From Streptomyces sp. SM11 (GTDB lineage Bacteria; Actinomycetota; Actinomycetes; Streptomycetales; Streptomycetaceae), in assembly GCF_002910905.1 (NCBI RefSeq), contig NZ_NEUE01000307.1:1-64000 (forward strand): 64,000 nt of DNA. Direction: 5' to 3'. The notes under the pieces are model-generated. The model saw nothing but the letters and a program-made list of their open reading frames with translations, was not told the DNA's origin and did not search any database. Positions 52,038 through 61,918 of the stretch are shown in pieces. A program made the position numbers and the translations under genes. The stretch's first letter is position 1; the number at the start of each line of letters is the position of its first letter.

Positions 52038-53102
52038 ATGACCCAGAACACCCCGCTCTCCCCCCGTCTCCCCCATCTCCCCCTCCGCCCCGCGGACGTC
52101 ACACAGCGTGTTCTCTCCGCCGCCCAGTTGAGGGCGTGGGGCGTGTCCGCCGCGCAGACGTCCGCGCGGTGTCTGCCCGGCGGCCCCTGGCAGCATCTGC
52201 TGCCGGGGGTCTATCTGCTGCACCCGGGCCCGCCCACCGGCCGGGAGCGGCTGCACGGAGCCCTGTTGTACGCGGGGCGGCCGCCGGTCTCCGCGCGGCG
52301 CGCACCGGCGGGCCCTTCGGAGACGGGGTACGGCGAGGCGATGGTCACCGGGATCGCCGCGCTCGCACTGTACGGCTTCGCGACGGCCGGGGACCTGGGG
52401 GCGCTGCACCGGATCGACGTACTGGTCCCGCGCACCCGGCGGCTGCGGTCCACCCGGTTCGTGGAGGTGCTGCGGACCGCCTCGATGCCGGGCGCGGTGC
52501 GGGTGGGCGAGGTGCCCGTCGCCCCGGTGCGGCGGGCCCTGGCGGACGCGGTGGCGGGCATGACCGATGCGGCGGACGTCCGGCGGCTGCTGACCGAGGC
52601 GGTGCTCGCCGGACACTGCGAACCTACCGCCCTGGTAAGCGAGTTGAGCGAGGCGAAGCTGCTGGGACGGCCCGCCGTGGTGGGCGCGGTCGACGCGCTG
52701 CTGGCCGAGGGACGGGCGGTGGCGGAGTCACGGCTGTACGCGATGGTGCGCGAGCACGGACTGCCGGACCCGCTGTGGAACGTGGAGCTGCGACTGCCGG
52801 GCGGGCCCCGGCTCGGCGGGGTCGACGCCTACTGGCCCGACCACGCCGTGGCGGTGGAGCTGGACACCCGGGCACCCCGGTACGGCGTGCCCGACCGGAG
52901 GGGCCGGGCGCAGGAGGACCCCCAGTGGTCCGCGTACGCCGCGAAGCGGGAGCACCTGGAACGGCTCGGGGTCACGGTCGTCCACCTCACCCCGGGGAAG
53001 CTGCGCGAGGCGGTGGCCCAGCAGGCGACGGTGGTACGGACGGCGCTGATGGCGGCGGCCGACCGGGAGCCGGCCGCGTACGTGATGGTGCTGCCGCGTT
53101 GA
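52038..53102 (+). CDS. Possible AbiEi-like/nuclease-fold protein of unknown function
   Basis: 354 residues from ATG 52038. The N-terminal 80 residues (VLSAAQLRAWGVSAAQTSAR ... WQHLLPGVYLLHPGPPTGRERLHGALLYA) resemble the winged-helix head of AbiEi-type antitoxins. The middle (ITALALYGF-like IAALALYGFA; RIDVLVPRTRRLRSTRFVEVLRT) follows the same family layout. The last 110 residues resemble DUF559/PD-(D/E)xK nucleases: GGVDAYWPDHAVAVELD supplies an Asp and Glu-x-Asp, then KREHLERLGVTVVHLTPGKLRE. No AbiEii toxin gene is adjacent, so a stand-alone role is likely. The family call is from remembered patterns only. Confidence 0.6.
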   Translation: MTQNTPLSPRLPHLPLRPADVTQRVLSAAQLRAWGVSAAQTSARCLPGGPWQHLLPGVYLLHPGPPTGRERLHGALLYAGRPPVSARRAPAGPSETGYGEAMVTGIAALALYGFATAGDLGALHRIDVLVPRTRRLRSTRFVEVLRTASMPGAVRVGEVPVAPVRRALADAVAGMTDAADVRRLLTEAVLAGHCEPTALVSELSEAKLLGRPAVVGAVDALLAEGRAVAESRLYAMVREHGLPDPLWNVELRLPGGPRLGGVDAYWPDHAVAVELDTRAPRYGVPDRRGRAQEDPQWSAYAAKREHLERLGVTVVHLTPGKLREAVAQQATVVRTALMAAADREPAAYVMVLPR

Positions 53103-53335
53103 GCGGGGGCCGCGCGGGTCGTGCACGCGGGCCGACGGCGAGCGGACCGACGATGCTCGCCGATCCGGACCACTGCACGACAGGTCCGGACCACGCGTAC
53201 GGCAGGTCCCGACCACCGCACGGCACCAGACGTCACTCGCACACCGTTTGACCTCATTCCTCCCACATGGCACATCGCGCCCCGTGGCGGATCTACGCCA
53301 AGCCCCAAACTCGTCTTCGTCAACTCTCCACAAAC

Positions 53336-53355
53336 CCCTGTCTTTTACGACAGGG
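53336..53355 (+). promoter_or_regulatory. Leader hairpin before the subtilase gene
   Basis: CCCTGTC-TTTTAC-GACAGGG, 7-bp stem, 56 bp before the start, in an AT-rich part of the 309-bp gap 53103-53411. The left part of that gap has three imperfect copies of a GACCAC-containing unit. No gene is seen there. Confidence 0.4.
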
Positions 53356-53411
53356 TAAGCGGTCATCCGGTACCGAATTCCGGACTCTCTCTTTCAATTA
53401 CAGGGATGCTG

Positions 53412-56400
53412 ATGACCAAGGAATCCCCCAGTTCCATACCCGGGGCGAGACGCGCCGCTCGTATCGCGGCCGCTGCCGGCCTGGCGGCCGCACTGGCCGC
53501 CTCCGGCGCCGCACCGGCCTTCGCCACCGACGACCCGGCTCCGGCGCCCGTCAAACCGGCCGCCACGAGCGACCGGGGCGACAAGCTAGGCAAGGCCGAC
53601 GCCGACCTCCTGGCGAAGGCCGAGGCCAAGGGCGAGAAGAACGTCACCATGATGGTCGCCACCACCCCCGGTGCGACCGAGCAGGTCAGCAAGCAGCTGG
53701 ACGCCGTCGAGGGCTCCGTGCTCGGCACGACCCACGACAAGCTCGGCTACGTCCGGGCGACGGTCCCGACGAAGAGCGCCGAGGCCACGATCGAGAAGGC
53801 CTCCAAGCTCTCCTCCGTCCTCGGCATCGATCTCAAGCAGGAGATCAAGCTGGACGACCCGACGCCCGCGGGCGACCGGGCGGCCAAGGCCAAGCGGCAG
53901 AAGGTCACGGGCAGTTACCCGGCCCCGGGCAAGAAGACCCCGGCGAAGAACCCGTACAACCCGTCCCACGAGACGGGCGCGGTGAAGTTCGTCAAGAAGC
54001 ACCCGAAGGCCGACGGCCGCGGGATCACCATCGGCATCCTGGACTCCGGCGTCGACCTCGGCCACCCGGCCCTGCGGAAGACCACCACCGGCGAGCGCAA
54101 GATCGTCGACTGGGTGACCGCGACCGACCCGGTGAGCGACGAGGACGGCACCTGGCTGCGGATGTCCCAGTCGGTCTCCGGCCCGGCGTTCACGTCCGGC
54201 GGGAAGACCTACGCGGCACCGGCGGGCGACTACAAGTTCGCCACGTTCGCCGAGTCGGCCACCACCGGCGGCGACATGAAGGGCGACCTCAACCGCGACG
54301 GTGACACCACCGACGTCTGGGGCGTGCTGTACGACCCGGTCACCGGCACCACGCGGGTCGACTTGAACGAGAACGCGGACTTCTCCGACGACAAGGTCCT
54401 CAAGCCGTACAAGGACAAGTTCCAGGTCTCCTACTTCGGCGAGGACGACCCGCGCACGCAGGTCGTCGAGCGCATCCCGTTCGTCGTCGAGAACCGCAAG
54501 GACGTCGTCTACAACTCCGCGGGCGCGAAGGCCGACTACGTCAACATCGGCGTCATCGAGGGCTCGCACGGCACGCACGTCGCGGGCATCACCGCGGCCA
54601 ACGGCCTGTTCGGCGGCAAGATGAACGGTGCCGCTCCCGGTGCCAAGATCGTCTCCTCGCGGGCCTGCACCTGGTCCGGCGGCTGCACCAACATCGCGCT
54701 GACCGAGGGCATGATCGACCTCGTCGTCAACCGCGGCGTCGACATCGTCAACATGTCGATCGGCGGCCTGCCGCCGCTGAACGACGGCAACAACGCCCGC
54801 GCGGAGCTGTACAAGCGCCTCGTCGACATCTACGGCGTGCAGCTGGTCATCTCGGCCGGCAACAGCGGCCCCGGGCTCAACACCATCGGCGACCCGTCGC
54901 TCGCCGACCACGTGATCTCGGTCGGCGCGTCGGTCTCCAAGGAGACGTGGGCCGCCAACTACGGCTCCAAGGTCACCAAGAAGTACGACATGCTGCCCTT
55001 CTCCTCGCGCGGTCCGCGTGAGGACGGCGGCTTCACGCCGATCATCTCGGCGCCGGGTGCTTCCATCAACACCACCCAGACCTGGGCGCCGGGCGGTCCG
55101 GTCAAGGAGGCGGGTTACGACCTGCCGGCCGGCTACTCCATGCTCCAGGGCACCTCGATGGCCTCCCCGCAGGCGGCGGGCGCCGCCGCGCTGCTGCTGT
55201 CGGCCGCGAAGCAGAAGGACATCGAGCTTCCCCCGGCCGATCTGCGCATGGCGCTGACCAGCACCGCGACCCACATCAAGGACGTGCCCGCGCACGTTCA
55301 GGGCTCCGGTCTGATCAACATCGTCAAGGCGTGGAAGCAGATCGCCAAGCAGGGCAAGCCCGCGCACGAGTTCTCGGTGAAGGCCCCGGTCGACACCGCG
55401 ATCGACTTCGCGCTCAAGGACCCGGGCTTCGGCACCGGCCTCTACGACCGCGAGGGCGGCCTGAAGGTCGGTGAGACCAAGGTCTACGACGTCGTCGTCA
55501 CCCGCACCACGGGCCCGGACCGCAACGTCCGGCACAAGCTGTCGTGGAAGAACAACGACGGCACCTTCGAGCTCAGCAGCCCCCGGTACGTCTCGCTGCC
55601 GCTCGACACGCCGGTCAAGCTCAAGGTCAGGGCGAAGGCGAAGACCGCCGGGGTGCACAGCGCCATCCTGCGGGTCGACGACAAGAAGACCTCCGGCGTC
55701 GACCACCAGATCATGACCACGGTCGTGGTCGCCCACGATCTGAAGCAGCCCGGATACGCCTTCAAGGCGTCCGGCTCGGTCCAGCGCAACGGCACCACGT
55801 CGTACTTCGTCAACGTGCCGGAGGGCGCGAAGACCCTTGAGGTCGCCCTCGGCGCTCTGCGCTCGGGCAGCCAGACGCGGTTCATCGCCCTGCACCCGTA
55901 CGGGACGCCGGTCGACTCGACCTCCACGATCAACTGCTACCCGAACTACGAGAACCCGGCCAACACCTGCCGCCCCGACTCGCGGTCCTACAAGGACCCG
56001 CAGCCCGGCGTGTGGGAGATCGAGGTCGAGTCGCGTCGTACGTCGCCGCTGCTGAACAACCCGTACAAGCTGGATGTCTCGCTGCTCGGCGTGACCTTCG
56101 ACCCGGCGGTGCGGACCATCGCCGAGGCGAAGATCGGCACTCCGGCCGCGGTGGACTGGACGGTCACCAACGGCGCCGCGGCCCTCCAGGGCAAGCTCCA
56201 GGGCGGCTCGCTGGGCTCGGCCAAGGTGGCCAAGTCGTCGATCGCCACGGGCGAGACCCGTCAGACCACGGTCACCATCGGTGAGGGCGTCGAGAAGCTC
56301 GACGTCGCCATCGGGGGCACCTCGGACGCCAACGCGGACATCGACCTGTACGTCTTCCGGGGCGCCACCCAGGTCGGCAGCGGGACCACGGCCGGCTCCG

Positions 56401-56714
56401 AGGAGCGGGTCAGCCTCGTGAAGCCCGCCGCGGGCACGTACACGGTCGTCGTCGACGGCTACTCGGTCCCGGCCGGGACCACCACGTACGACTACCGCGA
56501 CGTGTTCTACTCGGCCTCGCTCGGCACGATCAAGGTCGACTCCACCAAGGCCGTGAACCTGGCCAACGGTGCGTCGGCCCAGGTCGGCGCCGATGTCGTG
56601 GTCGCCGGAGCGGCTCCCGAGGGCCGTCAGTTCTTCGGCGAGGTCCAGCTGGTCAACGCGCGCGGAACCGCCGCGGGCACCGGCAGCGTCGTGATCGAGA
56701 AGGTCACGCCGTAA
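53412..56714 (+). CDS. Secreted S8 family serine peptidase (subtilisin-like), 1100 residues
   Basis: A signal peptide (residues 1-38) has two Arg in GARRAARIAAAAGLAAALAA and a cleavage site at AFA-T. The propeptide spans about 40-150. The catalytic domain has Asp211 (ILDSGVDLGHP), His386 (GSHGTHVAGI), Asn484 (SAGNSGPG) and Ser582 (QGTSMASPQAAGAAALL). A large insertion separates Asp and His (about 175 residues), as in tripeptidyl-peptidase II-like subtilases. The last 500 residues are beta-rich, ending in a PPC-like domain (LDVAIGGTSDANADIDLYVF). No sortase or membrane anchor is seen. ATG 53412 has AGGG six bases upstream; ATG 53406 is the alternative. Confidence 0.93.
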   Translation: MTKESPSSIPGARRAARIAAAAGLAAALAASGAAPAFATDDPAPAPVKPAATSDRGDKLGKADADLLAKAEAKGEKNVTMMVATTPGATEQVSKQLDAVEGSVLGTTHDKLGYVRATVPTKSAEATIEKASKLSSVLGIDLKQEIKLDDPTPAGDRAAKAKRQKVTGSYPAPGKKTPAKNPYNPSHETGAVKFVKKHPKADGRGITIGILDSGVDLGHPALRKTTTGERKIVDWVTATDPVSDEDGTWLRMSQSVSGPAFTSGGKTYAAPAGDYKFATFAESATTGGDMKGDLNRDGDTTDVWGVLYDPVTGTTRVDLNENADFSDDKVLKPYKDKFQVSYFGEDDPRTQVVERIPFVVENRKDVVYNSAGAKADYVNIGVIEGSHGTHVAGITAANGLFGGKMNGAAPGAKIVSSRACTWSGGCTNIALTEGMIDLVVNRGVDIVNMSIGGLPPLNDGNNARAELYKRLVDIYGVQLVISAGNSGPGLNTIGDPSLADHVISVGASVSKETWAANYGSKVTKKYDMLPFSSRGPREDGGFTPIISAPGASINTTQTWAPGGPVKEAGYDLPAGYSMLQGTSMASPQAAGAAALLLSAAKQKDIELPPADLRMALTSTATHIKDVPAHVQGSGLINIVKAWKQIAKQGKPAHEFSVKAPVDTAIDFALKDPGFGTGLYDREGGLKVGETKVYDVVVTRTTGPDRNVRHKLSWKNNDGTFELSSPRYVSLPLDTPVKLKVRAKAKTAGVHSAILRVDDKKTSGVDHQIMTTVVVAHDLKQPGYAFKASGSVQRNGTTSYFVNVPEGAKTLEVALGALRSGSQTRFIALHPYGTPVDSTSTINCYPNYENPANTCRPDSRSYKDPQPGVWEIEVESRRTSPLLNNPYKLDVSLLGVTFDPAVRTIAEAKIGTPAAVDWTVTNGAAALQGKLQGGSLGSAKVAKSSIATGETRQTTVTIGEGVEKLDVAIGGTSDANADIDLYVFRGATQVGSGTTAGSEERVSLVKPAAGTYTVVVDGYSVPAGTTTYDYRDVFYSASLGTIKVDSTKAVNLANGASAQVGADVVVAGAAPEGRQFFGEVQLVNARGTAAGTGSVVIEKVTP

Positions 56715-56852
56715 CGGATCGCCACTGATCGTCCCTGATATGACGGCGGGGCGGGACATACGCATCATGGAGCGGCAAACGGACCGCACAGTCGCACAAC
56801 GTGCAGACGCATGGACGTGCAGACGTACAGACGTCAGAACAGAGGAGTCCTC

Positions 56853-57881
56853 GTGAAGGTCGGAATCGTCGGCGCCACCGGTCAGGTCGGCACAGTCATG
56901 CTCAGGATCCTGGCCGACCGGAACTTCCCGGTCGACGAGCTGCGGCTGTTCGCCTCCGCCCGGTCCGCGGGCTCCACGATCGACTTCAAGGGCTCCGGGG
57001 TCACCGTCGAGGACGCCTCCACGGCCGACTACACGGGCCTGGACATCGTGCTGTTCTCCGCCGGCGGCGCGACCTCGAAGGCGCTGGCCGAGAAGGTCGC
57101 CGGCCAGGGCGCCGTGGTGATCGACAACTCCTCCGCCTGGCGCAAGGACCCCGAGGTCCCGCTCGTCGTCTCCGAGGTCAACCCGCACGCCGCCCGGGTC
57201 CGCCCCAAGGGCATCATCGCCAACCCGAACTGCACGACGATGGCCGCGATGCCCGTGCTGCGCCCGCTGCACGACGAGGCCGGTCTCGAAGCGCTGACCG
57301 TCGCCACCTACCAGGCCGTGTCCGGCTCCGGGGTCGCCGGCGTCGCCGAGCTGCACGGCCAGGCGGCCAAGGTCGTCGCCGAGGCCGAGAAGCTGGCCCA
57401 CGACGGCGAGGCCGTGGACTTCCCCGAGCCGGCCGTCTACAAGCGTCCGATCGCCTTCAACGTGCTGCCGCTGGCGGGCTCGATCGTGGACGACGGCTCG
57501 TTCGAGACGGACGAGGAGCAGAAGCTCCGCAACGAGTCCCGCAAGATCCTGGAGATCCCGGATCTGAAGGTGTCCGGCACCTGCGTCCGGGTCCCGGTCT
57601 TCTCCGGTCACTCGCTCCAGATCAACGCCCGTTTCGCCCGCCCGGTCGGCGTCGAGCGCGCCTACGAGCTGCTGAAGGACGCCGAGGGCGTCGAGCTCTC
57701 GGAGATCCCGACCCCGCTCCAGGCGGCCGGCAAGGACGCCTCCTTCGTGGGCCGCATCCGGGTCGACGAGACGGTGGACAACGGTCTCGCGCTGTTCGTC
57801 TCCAACGACAACCTCCGCAAGGGCGCGGCGCTGAACGCCGTGCAGATCGCGGAGCTGGTGGCGGCCGAGCTGAAGGGCTGA
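56853..57881 (+). CDS. asd: Aspartate-semialdehyde dehydrogenase
   Basis: 342 residues from GTG 56853, with GAGGAG five bases upstream. NADP-binding loop VGIVGATGQVGTVMLRIL at the N-terminus, active-site Cys in IIANPNCTTMAAMPVLRPLH, and HSLQINARF in the C-terminal half. It converts aspartyl phosphate to aspartate semialdehyde on the way to lysine/DAP, threonine and methionine. The lysC gene is not in the window, so this may be the second asd copy found in streptomycetes. It is a single-gene unit closed by a hairpin. Confidence 0.95.
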   Translation: MKVGIVGATGQVGTVMLRILADRNFPVDELRLFASARSAGSTIDFKGSGVTVEDASTADYTGLDIVLFSAGGATSKALAEKVAGQGAVVIDNSSAWRKDPEVPLVVSEVNPHAARVRPKGIIANPNCTTMAAMPVLRPLHDEAGLEALTVATYQAVSGSGVAGVAELHGQAAKVVAEAEKLAHDGEAVDFPEPAVYKRPIAFNVLPLAGSIVDDGSFETDEEQKLRNESRKILEIPDLKVSGTCVRVPVFSGHSLQINARFARPVGVERAYELLKDAEGVELSEIPTPLQAAGKDASFVGRIRVDETVDNGLALFVSNDNLRKGAALNAVQIAELVAAELKG

Positions 57882-57902
57882 CCCGCGGCGTCACGCGTAC
57901 GG

Positions 57903-57940
57903 GAAGGGGGCGGCCACCGATCGCCGGTGGCCGCCCCTTC
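57903..57940. terminator. Bidirectional terminator between asd and the DUF1203 gene
   Basis: GAAGGGG(G)CGGCCACCG pairs with CGGTGGCCGCCCCTTC, 16 bp with one bulged G, between convergent genes. Confidence 0.85.
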
Positions 57941-57962
57941 GCGTACCCGTACCCGTACCGTC

Positions 57963-58463
57963 TCAGTTTCGCCGCACTTCGAAGTGGAAGCACCCGTACT
58001 CCACGGCCCGCACGTGCACCAACGCCACCTCCGGGTCCGCGAACGCCTCGTCGATGGCCGCGTCGAAGCCCTTCTCCGGCTCGGCCGGGAGCTCCAGCAG
58101 CCGGCCGCCCGCGATGTGCCCTTGGGCGTCGTAGCGGCGCACGGCGCGCAGTGCGCCGGGGCGTGCGAAGGGGTATCCGGCCCGCTCGGGGTCCGGGCCC
58201 GCGCACTCCTCGGCGTGGATGAAGACGGGGCCCTGCTCGTCGTACGCCCCCGGGGCCGCCTCGGTCCCGGCGGCCCAGCGGCGCAGCGGGGCGTAGGATA
58301 CCAGGGCGATGCGCTCCCCCGGCTCGCTGCCGCGCAGGCAGCAGCGGAGGGGGGCGCCGGCCCCCGTCTCCGTGTGTGAGGTGCAGGGGCGGCCCGCGTC
58401 GTCGGTGGCGCGGAGTTCGGCGAGGGCGGCGGGACTGATGGGGCGGGGCTCGTATCCGGTCAT
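57963..58463 (-). CDS. DUF1203 domain-containing protein
   Basis: 166 residues. The DUF1203 pattern is visible: CRCCLR-like PLRCCLRGSEPGERIALVSYAPL, GPVFIHAEECAG, ALRAVRRYDAQGHIAGGRLLELP and the C-terminal VHVRAVEYGCFHFEVRR. Function is unknown. The N-terminus carries CTSHTETGAGAPL. It is divergent from the second pepN gene across 124 bp. Confidence 0.85.
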   Translation of the reverse strand: MTGYEPRPISPAALAELRATDDAGRPCTSHTETGAGAPLRCCLRGSEPGERIALVSYAPLRRWAAGTEAAPGAYDEQGPVFIHAEECAGPDPERAGYPFARPGALRAVRRYDAQGHIAGGRLLELPAEPEKGFDAAIDEAFADPEVALVHVRAVEYGCFHFEVRRN

Positions 58464-58587
58464 GGTTCGACCCTGTACCCCGGAGCCGTCCGCGTCCGGC
58501 GGAAAACGGACATCGCGCTGAGAGCGTGGCCCATGGAAGGATGACGGAAACGCCGCATATCAAGTCGCACACCTAGGAGATGACCGC

Positions 58588-61164
58588 GTGCCTGGCACGA
58601 ATCTGACCCGCGAAGAGGCACAGGAGCGGGCGCGCCTGCTGACCGTGGACGCGTACGAGATCGATCTCGACCTCTCCGGAGCGCAGGAGGGCGGCACCTA
58701 CCGGTCCGTGACCACCGTGCGCTTCGACTGCGCGGAGGCGGGTGCGGAGTCGTTCATCGACCTGGTCGCCCCGGCCGTCCACGACGTGGTGCTGAACGGC
58801 AAGGACCTGGACGTGGCCGCCGTGTTCCGCGACGCGCGGATCGCCCTGCCGCATCTGCGCGAGGGCGTCAACGAGCTGAAGGTCGTCGCCGACTGCGCGT
58901 ACACCAACACCGGTGAGGGCCTGCACCGGTTCGTCGACCCGGTCGACGAGCAGGCCTATCTGTACACGCAGTTCGAGGTTCCGGACGCGCGCCGCGTCTT
59001 CGCCTCGTTCGAGCAGCCCGATCTGAAGGCGACCTTCGCGTTCACCGTGAAGGCTCCGTCCGGCTGGACGGTCATCTCGAACTCGCCGACGCCGGAGCCG
59101 AAGGACGACGTCTGGACCTTCGAGCCGACGCCCCGCATCTCCACGTACATCACGGCCCTCATCGTGGGCCCGTACCACGCGGTGCACAGCAGCTACGAGA
59201 AGGACGGCCAGTCCGTCCCGCTCGGCATCTACTGCCGCCCCTCGCTGGCGGAGTACCTGGACGCGGACGAGATCTTCGCCGTCACCCGGCAGGGCTTCGA
59301 GTGGTTCCAGGAGAAGTTCGACTACGCGTACCCGTTCGCCAAGTACGACCAGCTCTTCGTCCCGGAGTTCAACGCGGGCGCGATGGAGAACGCGGGCGCG
59401 GTCACCATCCGCGACCAGTACGTCTTCCGCTCCAAGGTGACGGACGCGGCGTACGAGGTGCGGGCCGAGACCATCCTGCACGAGCTGGCCCACATGTGGT
59501 TCGGCGACCTCGTCACGATGGAGTGGTGGAACGACCTCTGGCTGAACGAGTCGTTCGCCACCTACACCTCGATCGCCTGCCAGGCGGACGCCGCGGGCTC
59601 GAAGTGGCCGCACTCCTGGACGACGTTCGCCAACTCCATGAAGACCTGGGCGTACCGGCAGGACCAGCTGCCCTCCACGCACCCGATCATGGCGGACATC
59701 CAGGACCTGGACGACGTCCTCGTCAACTTCGACGGGATCACGTACGCCAAGGGCGCGTCCGTGCTCAAGCAGCTCGTGGCGTACGTCGGCAAGGACGCGT
59801 TCTTCCAGGGCGTGCAGGCGTACTTCAAGGCGCACGCCTTCGGCAACACCCGCCTCTCGGACCTGCTGGGCGCCCTGGAGAAGACCTCGGGGCGCGACCT
59901 GAAGACCTGGTCGAAGGCGTGGCTGGAGACGGCGGGCATCAACATCCTGCGCCCGGAGATCGAGACCGACGCCGACGGTCACGTCACCTCGTTCACCGTG
60001 CTCCAGGAGGCGCCCGCGCTGCCCGCCGGCGCGAAGGGCGAGCCGACGCTGCGCCCGCACCGGATCGCCATCGGCTGCTACGACCTCGACGCGGACGGCA
60101 AGCTCGTGCGCACCGACCGGATCGAACTGGACGTCGACGGCGAGCGCACCACCGTGCCGTTCCCGGAGGGCAAGGCCCGCCCGGACGTCATCCTGCTCAA
60201 CGACGACGACCTCTCCTACGCCAAGGTCCGCCTCGACGAGGAGTCGCTGCGGTTCGTCACCGAGCACCTGGGCGACTTCGCCGAGTCGCTGCCGCGCGCC
60301 CTGAGCTGGGCCTCGGCCTGGGACATGACGCGCGACGGCGAGCTGGCGACCCGCGACTACCTCTCCCTGGTGCTCTCCGGCATCGGCAAGGAGTCGGACA
60401 TCGGCGTCGTGCAGTCGCTGCACCGGCAGGTGAAGCTGGCACTGGACCTGTACGCCTCGCCGGAGACCCGTGAGGGCGCGCTCAACCAGTGGACCGATGC
60501 GACGCTGGCGCACCTGCACGCCTCGGAGCCGGGCAGCGACCACCAGCTGGCCTGGGCCCGCGCCTTCGCGGTCACGGCCCGCAACCCGCAGCAGCTGGAC
60601 CTGCTCCAGTCGCTGCTGGACGGCACCGAGTCGATCGCGGGCCTGGCCGTCGACACCGAGCTGCGGTGGGCGTTCGTGCAGCGGCTGGCGGCGTCCGGTC
60701 TGCTGGACGAGGAGGAGATCGCCGCCGAGTACGAGCGGGACAGGACGGCGGCGGGCGAGCGCCACGCGGCCTCCGCGCGGGCGGCCCAGCCGTCCGAGGA
60801 GGCCAAGGCTCAGGCGTGGGCCTCGGTCGTGGACTCCGGCGAGCTGCCCAACTCGCTTCAGGAAGCGGTCATCAGCGGCTTCGTCCAGTCGGACCAGCGC
60901 GAGCTGCTGGCCCCGTACACGGAGAAGTACTTCGCCTCGGTGAAGGACGTCTCGGACTCGCGCAGCCACGAGATGGCCCAGCAGATCATCGTGGGCCTCT
61001 ACCCGGCTTTCCAGGTCTCCCAGGAGACGCTGGACGCCACGGACGCCTGGCTGGCCTCGGCCGAGCCGAGCGCGGCCCTGCGCCGGCTGATGTCGGAGTC
61101 GCGGTCCGGTGTGGAGCGCGCCCTGAAGGCCCAGGCGGCGGACGCGGCGGCGGCCACGGCCTGA
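58588..61164 (+). CDS. pepN: M1 family aminopeptidase N (second paralogue)
   Basis: 858 residues from GTG 58588, with TAGGAGA at about nine bases. Zinc site HELAH at residue 298, Glu in NESFATYTS, GAMEN in AGAMENAGAVTI. Length and sequence match the well-known streptomycete PepN of about 857 residues. Compared with the first paralogue it has an extra ordered segment (HVTSFTVLQEAPALPAGAKGEPTL) and lacks the Gly-rich N-terminal insert. A short ACGCCCC / GGGGCGT hairpin lies 11 bp after the stop and may terminate it. Confidence 0.95.
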   Translation: MPGTNLTREEAQERARLLTVDAYEIDLDLSGAQEGGTYRSVTTVRFDCAEAGAESFIDLVAPAVHDVVLNGKDLDVAAVFRDARIALPHLREGVNELKVVADCAYTNTGEGLHRFVDPVDEQAYLYTQFEVPDARRVFASFEQPDLKATFAFTVKAPSGWTVISNSPTPEPKDDVWTFEPTPRISTYITALIVGPYHAVHSSYEKDGQSVPLGIYCRPSLAEYLDADEIFAVTRQGFEWFQEKFDYAYPFAKYDQLFVPEFNAGAMENAGAVTIRDQYVFRSKVTDAAYEVRAETILHELAHMWFGDLVTMEWWNDLWLNESFATYTSIACQADAAGSKWPHSWTTFANSMKTWAYRQDQLPSTHPIMADIQDLDDVLVNFDGITYAKGASVLKQLVAYVGKDAFFQGVQAYFKAHAFGNTRLSDLLGALEKTSGRDLKTWSKAWLETAGINILRPEIETDADGHVTSFTVLQEAPALPAGAKGEPTLRPHRIAIGCYDLDADGKLVRTDRIELDVDGERTTVPFPEGKARPDVILLNDDDLSYAKVRLDEESLRFVTEHLGDFAESLPRALSWASAWDMTRDGELATRDYLSLVLSGIGKESDIGVVQSLHRQVKLALDLYASPETREGALNQWTDATLAHLHASEPGSDHQLAWARAFAVTARNPQQLDLLQSLLDGTESIAGLAVDTELRWAFVQRLAASGLLDEEEIAAEYERDRTAAGERHAASARAAQPSEEAKAQAWASVVDSGELPNSLQEAVISGFVQSDQRELLAPYTEKYFASVKDVSDSRSHEMAQQIIVGLYPAFQVSQETLDATDAWLASAEPSAALRRLMSESRSGVERALKAQAADAAAATA

Positions 61165-61269
61165 CCCTTTCGCGTACGCCCCGGGGGGCGTCCTCTTCGC
61201 CGCGGCGGAGGGGGCGCCCCCTTCGGTTTCCGAGCACCCGCCACTCGGCCACGGCGTCAGGACGAGTAC

Positions 61270-61343
61270 CGGCGGGCCTCGCCGCCGCCGACCGGATCGT
61301 GGTCCTCGACGGGGGCCGGATCCGTCCCGTCACCCCGCCCTGA
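61270..61343 (+). pseudogene. C-terminal remnant of an ABC transporter ATPase
   Basis: The frame ending at 61343 closes with AGLAAADRIVVLDGGRIRPVTPP, the H-loop-distal segment of ABC ATPases (usually A-D-R-I-x-V-L-x-x-G-x-I). No Walker A, signature or Walker B precedes it, so only about 24 codons survive. Confidence 0.45.
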
Positions 61344-61454
61344 AGGCCCTGGTCGCGCGTTCGGTGGCCGTCCGCGCGCGATGGGGGCTCCCGTGGCCTA
61401 CGGTCCGAAGGGTCGTCGCAGGAAGCTTCGGCCGCAGGCCACGGGAGGGTTCGG

Positions 61455-61918
61455 ATGCCCGGCTCCGCCGCCGTGCCGGTCGCGCTGGCGCTGTGCGCGG
61501 GTCTGCTGACGGGCCCCGCCGCCCCGGTCCGGCGGGCTGCTACGCCCTCTACACGTACGGGTAAAGCCTCGGGCTGCACCCGTTCACCGGCGCGGACGAC
61601 GTCCGGGAGCAGCTGACCGACCACTTCTGGCTGTTCCCGGTCAGCGGCGGCTGTGCGGGGCGGATCCGGGCGGGGGCGCGCTGCGAGCTGCTGGGCGGCA
61701 ATCCGGTCGAGGTGGAGTACATCGGGAACGACTTCTTCCAGATCAACACGCTGCCGGGGCACCAGCTGGGCCGGAGCATGCACATCCGGTTCGCGTTCTC
61801 GCGGACCCTCGGCTTCCACTCCCTGACGGTCCGGGCCTGGCAGGACCGGGCCACCGACTGCACGGGCGGGGCCTTCTGCAACACGGTGAACCGGGTGTTC
61901 GCCCGGTGGACCTGGTAG
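61455..61918 (+). pseudogene. Secreted protein gene with frameshift and in-frame stop
   Basis: ATG 61455 follows a GGGAGGG and encodes a signal peptide (MPGSAAVPVALALCAGLLTG PAAP). The mature part lies in another frame: CYALYTYG, a TAA at 61562, then LHPFTGADDVREQLTDHFWL, CELLGGNPVEVEYIGNDFFQ and FCNTVNRVFARWTW to a stop at 61916. So one frameshift and one nonsense codon separate export signal from body. The intact form would be about 150 residues with four or more cysteines. The family is unknown to me. Confidence 0.65.

Noticed and set aside
53586..57611. 1341-codon open frame antisense to the subtilase and asd
   Set aside because: It mirrors two well-supported genes. Its composition (Gly/Val/Arg/Asp/Leu) is the usual shadow of GC-rich coding DNA, with no domain or Shine-Dalgarno.
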